Assembly: GCA_964019335.1 (NCBI GenBank)
Contig: OZ025696.1
Location: 248,001 to 312,000 of the forward strand
DNA: 64,000 nt
Source: Diplonema japonicum
Lineage: Eukaryota > Euglenozoa > Diplonemea > Diplonemida > Diplonemidae
Direction of reading: 5' to 3'
Positions within the stretch are counted from its first letter, which is position 1; the number at the start of each line of letters is the position of its first letter. A model generated the notes under the pieces. That model searched no databases. It saw only the letters and a list, made by a program, of their open reading frames with translations, and had not been told where the DNA came from. Position numbers and translations under genes: made by a program. Below, piece by piece: positions 63,382-64,000 of this stretch.

Positions 63382-64000
63382 TCACGGTACGGTGAACCTC
63401 AAATCGATGCTCCTTCTGCTGTTTTCAAACCCCTCGTCCCCCAGTCCCGGCGACCCTGAGCAGTGGTAGGTTCTATGCGAATCGAATACTATGAAGCAGC
63501 TGTCGTCCATGCCCGGAAGGTAGCACCACACATGCTCCGCTGAATGAAGCAGCGCAGTCTTGTCCGCGGCAGGGTGGAGTCCTGGGAATGTGTCGGGGGT
63601 GATGTCAGTGGTGGTGACTGGCGGAAGAAACACAAGGGAGTTAACCGGTCCAGGGGGGCACGTCTTCGGCAGCCATATATTTAAAAACGTAGGATTCTCG
63701 AACTTCGATGCTTCAGTAAGATTGTGCACTGCTGCCTCGTCTAGGTCTCGGTGGGCCATTGTCCCGTATGCCGCGCTTCCTTGCGAAGGGTGTCTTGTTA
63801 TCAGCGATCGGTACTCCGACGGGCCGAGGTTCAGGGCTTCCTTCACGACGCTCCAGAGCTCGTGTGGATCGCCGCCCCTATCCCACCACGCCTTGATCCG
63901 TGTGTCGTTCCGCACAGCGGCAAAACCTTTTCTTTTTGCTTCTCTCACCGCCTCACCAGCGGTCACCACTGTGTCTACCTCCACCTCCCGCGTCTTCACG
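63382..64000 (-). CDS. AsaB/CmcJ-like oxygenase family protein (5' end outside window)
   Basis: The visible 206 codons run off the right edge; no ATG lies in the right place inside the window. The sequence follows the AsaB/CmcJ family pattern: FLNIWLP, VNSLVFLPP, then HVWCYLPGMDDSCFIVFDSH and, near the end, RRSIDLRFTVP (family R-x-S-I-x-x-R). Members are mostly fungal and bacterial hydroxylases or methyltransferase-associated proteins, proposed 2-oxoglutarate dependent; the key His of this branch is not obvious. Role: small-molecule modification, substrate unknown. Confidence 0.75.
   Translation of the reverse strand, partial: VKTREVEVDTVVTAGEAVREAKRKGFAAVRNDTRIKAWWDRGGDPHELWSVVKEALNLGPSEYRSLITRHPSQGSAAYGTMAHRDLDEAAVHNLTEASKFENPTFLNIWLPKTCPPGPVNSLVFLPPVTTTDITPDTFPGLHPAADKTALLHSAEHVWCYLPGMDDSCFIVFDSHRTYHCSGSPGLGDEGFENSRRSIDLRFTVP

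Overview
The window looks like a gene cluster from a free-living eukaryotic microbe. Every intact protein-coding gene I can recognise (about 20 between base 1 and base 64,000) lies on the minus strand. Genes are separated by homopolymer and polypyrimidine tracts, and several starts follow a pyrimidine-AG acceptor closely (0 to about 42 bases before the ATG). This is the layout of a polycistronic unit processed by spliced-leader trans-splicing, as in Euglenozoa. At least four genes also carry short conventional GT-AG cis-introns (45-83 bases), which are rare in kinetoplastids, so a diplonemid-like euglenozoan is my best guess (inference, about 0.6). Coding DNA is GC-rich. Intergenic DNA is full of A/T/G/C runs and broken transposons.

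Layout by rising coordinate (transcription runs the other way). 0-20 kb holds three members of one surface-protein family (signal peptide, LamG-like domain, PPTPA repeats of varying length, multi-pass membrane tail), one cut by the window edge. They are separated by a piggyBac-type remnant, a DIRS-like fragment, a foldback element and a 3 kb LINE. 20-32 kb holds a membrane glycoprotein-like gene, a secreted GH31 glycosidase with a PAN-like tail (three exons) and a membrane-anchored M16 metallopeptidase (two exons). 32-46 kb holds a pair of paralogous beta-propeller-like proteins around a piggyBac element with TTAA ends, two PLAC8-type cysteine-rich proteins around a coiled-coil gene, a ubiquitin-like/LRR gene next to an ankyrin remnant, a secreted two-thioredoxin protein (two exons) and a PTB/hnRNP-L-type splicing regulator (three exons). 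46-52 kb is a transposon graveyard: nested foldback/MITE elements with a 42-base perfect palindrome, a second LINE copy, a DIRS-like retroelement and dispersed short repeats. 52-64 kb returns to genes: a soluble-adenylyl-cyclase-like protein, a small coiled coil, LINE fragments, a membrane protein with two degenerate cyclase folds, an adenylate kinase with a DPY-30/RIIa-type dock, a 76-residue unknown, a lipocalin and the 3' part of an AsaB/CmcJ-like oxygenase gene.

Functional themes: cyclic-nucleotide and adenine-nucleotide signalling, possibly ciliary (52-62 kb); secreted or surface digestion and adhesion (0-31 kb); and RNA processing by a pyrimidine-tract-binding protein in a genome rich in such tracts. 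Homopolymer lengths may be sequencing artefacts, so exact starts near them carry some uncertainty.
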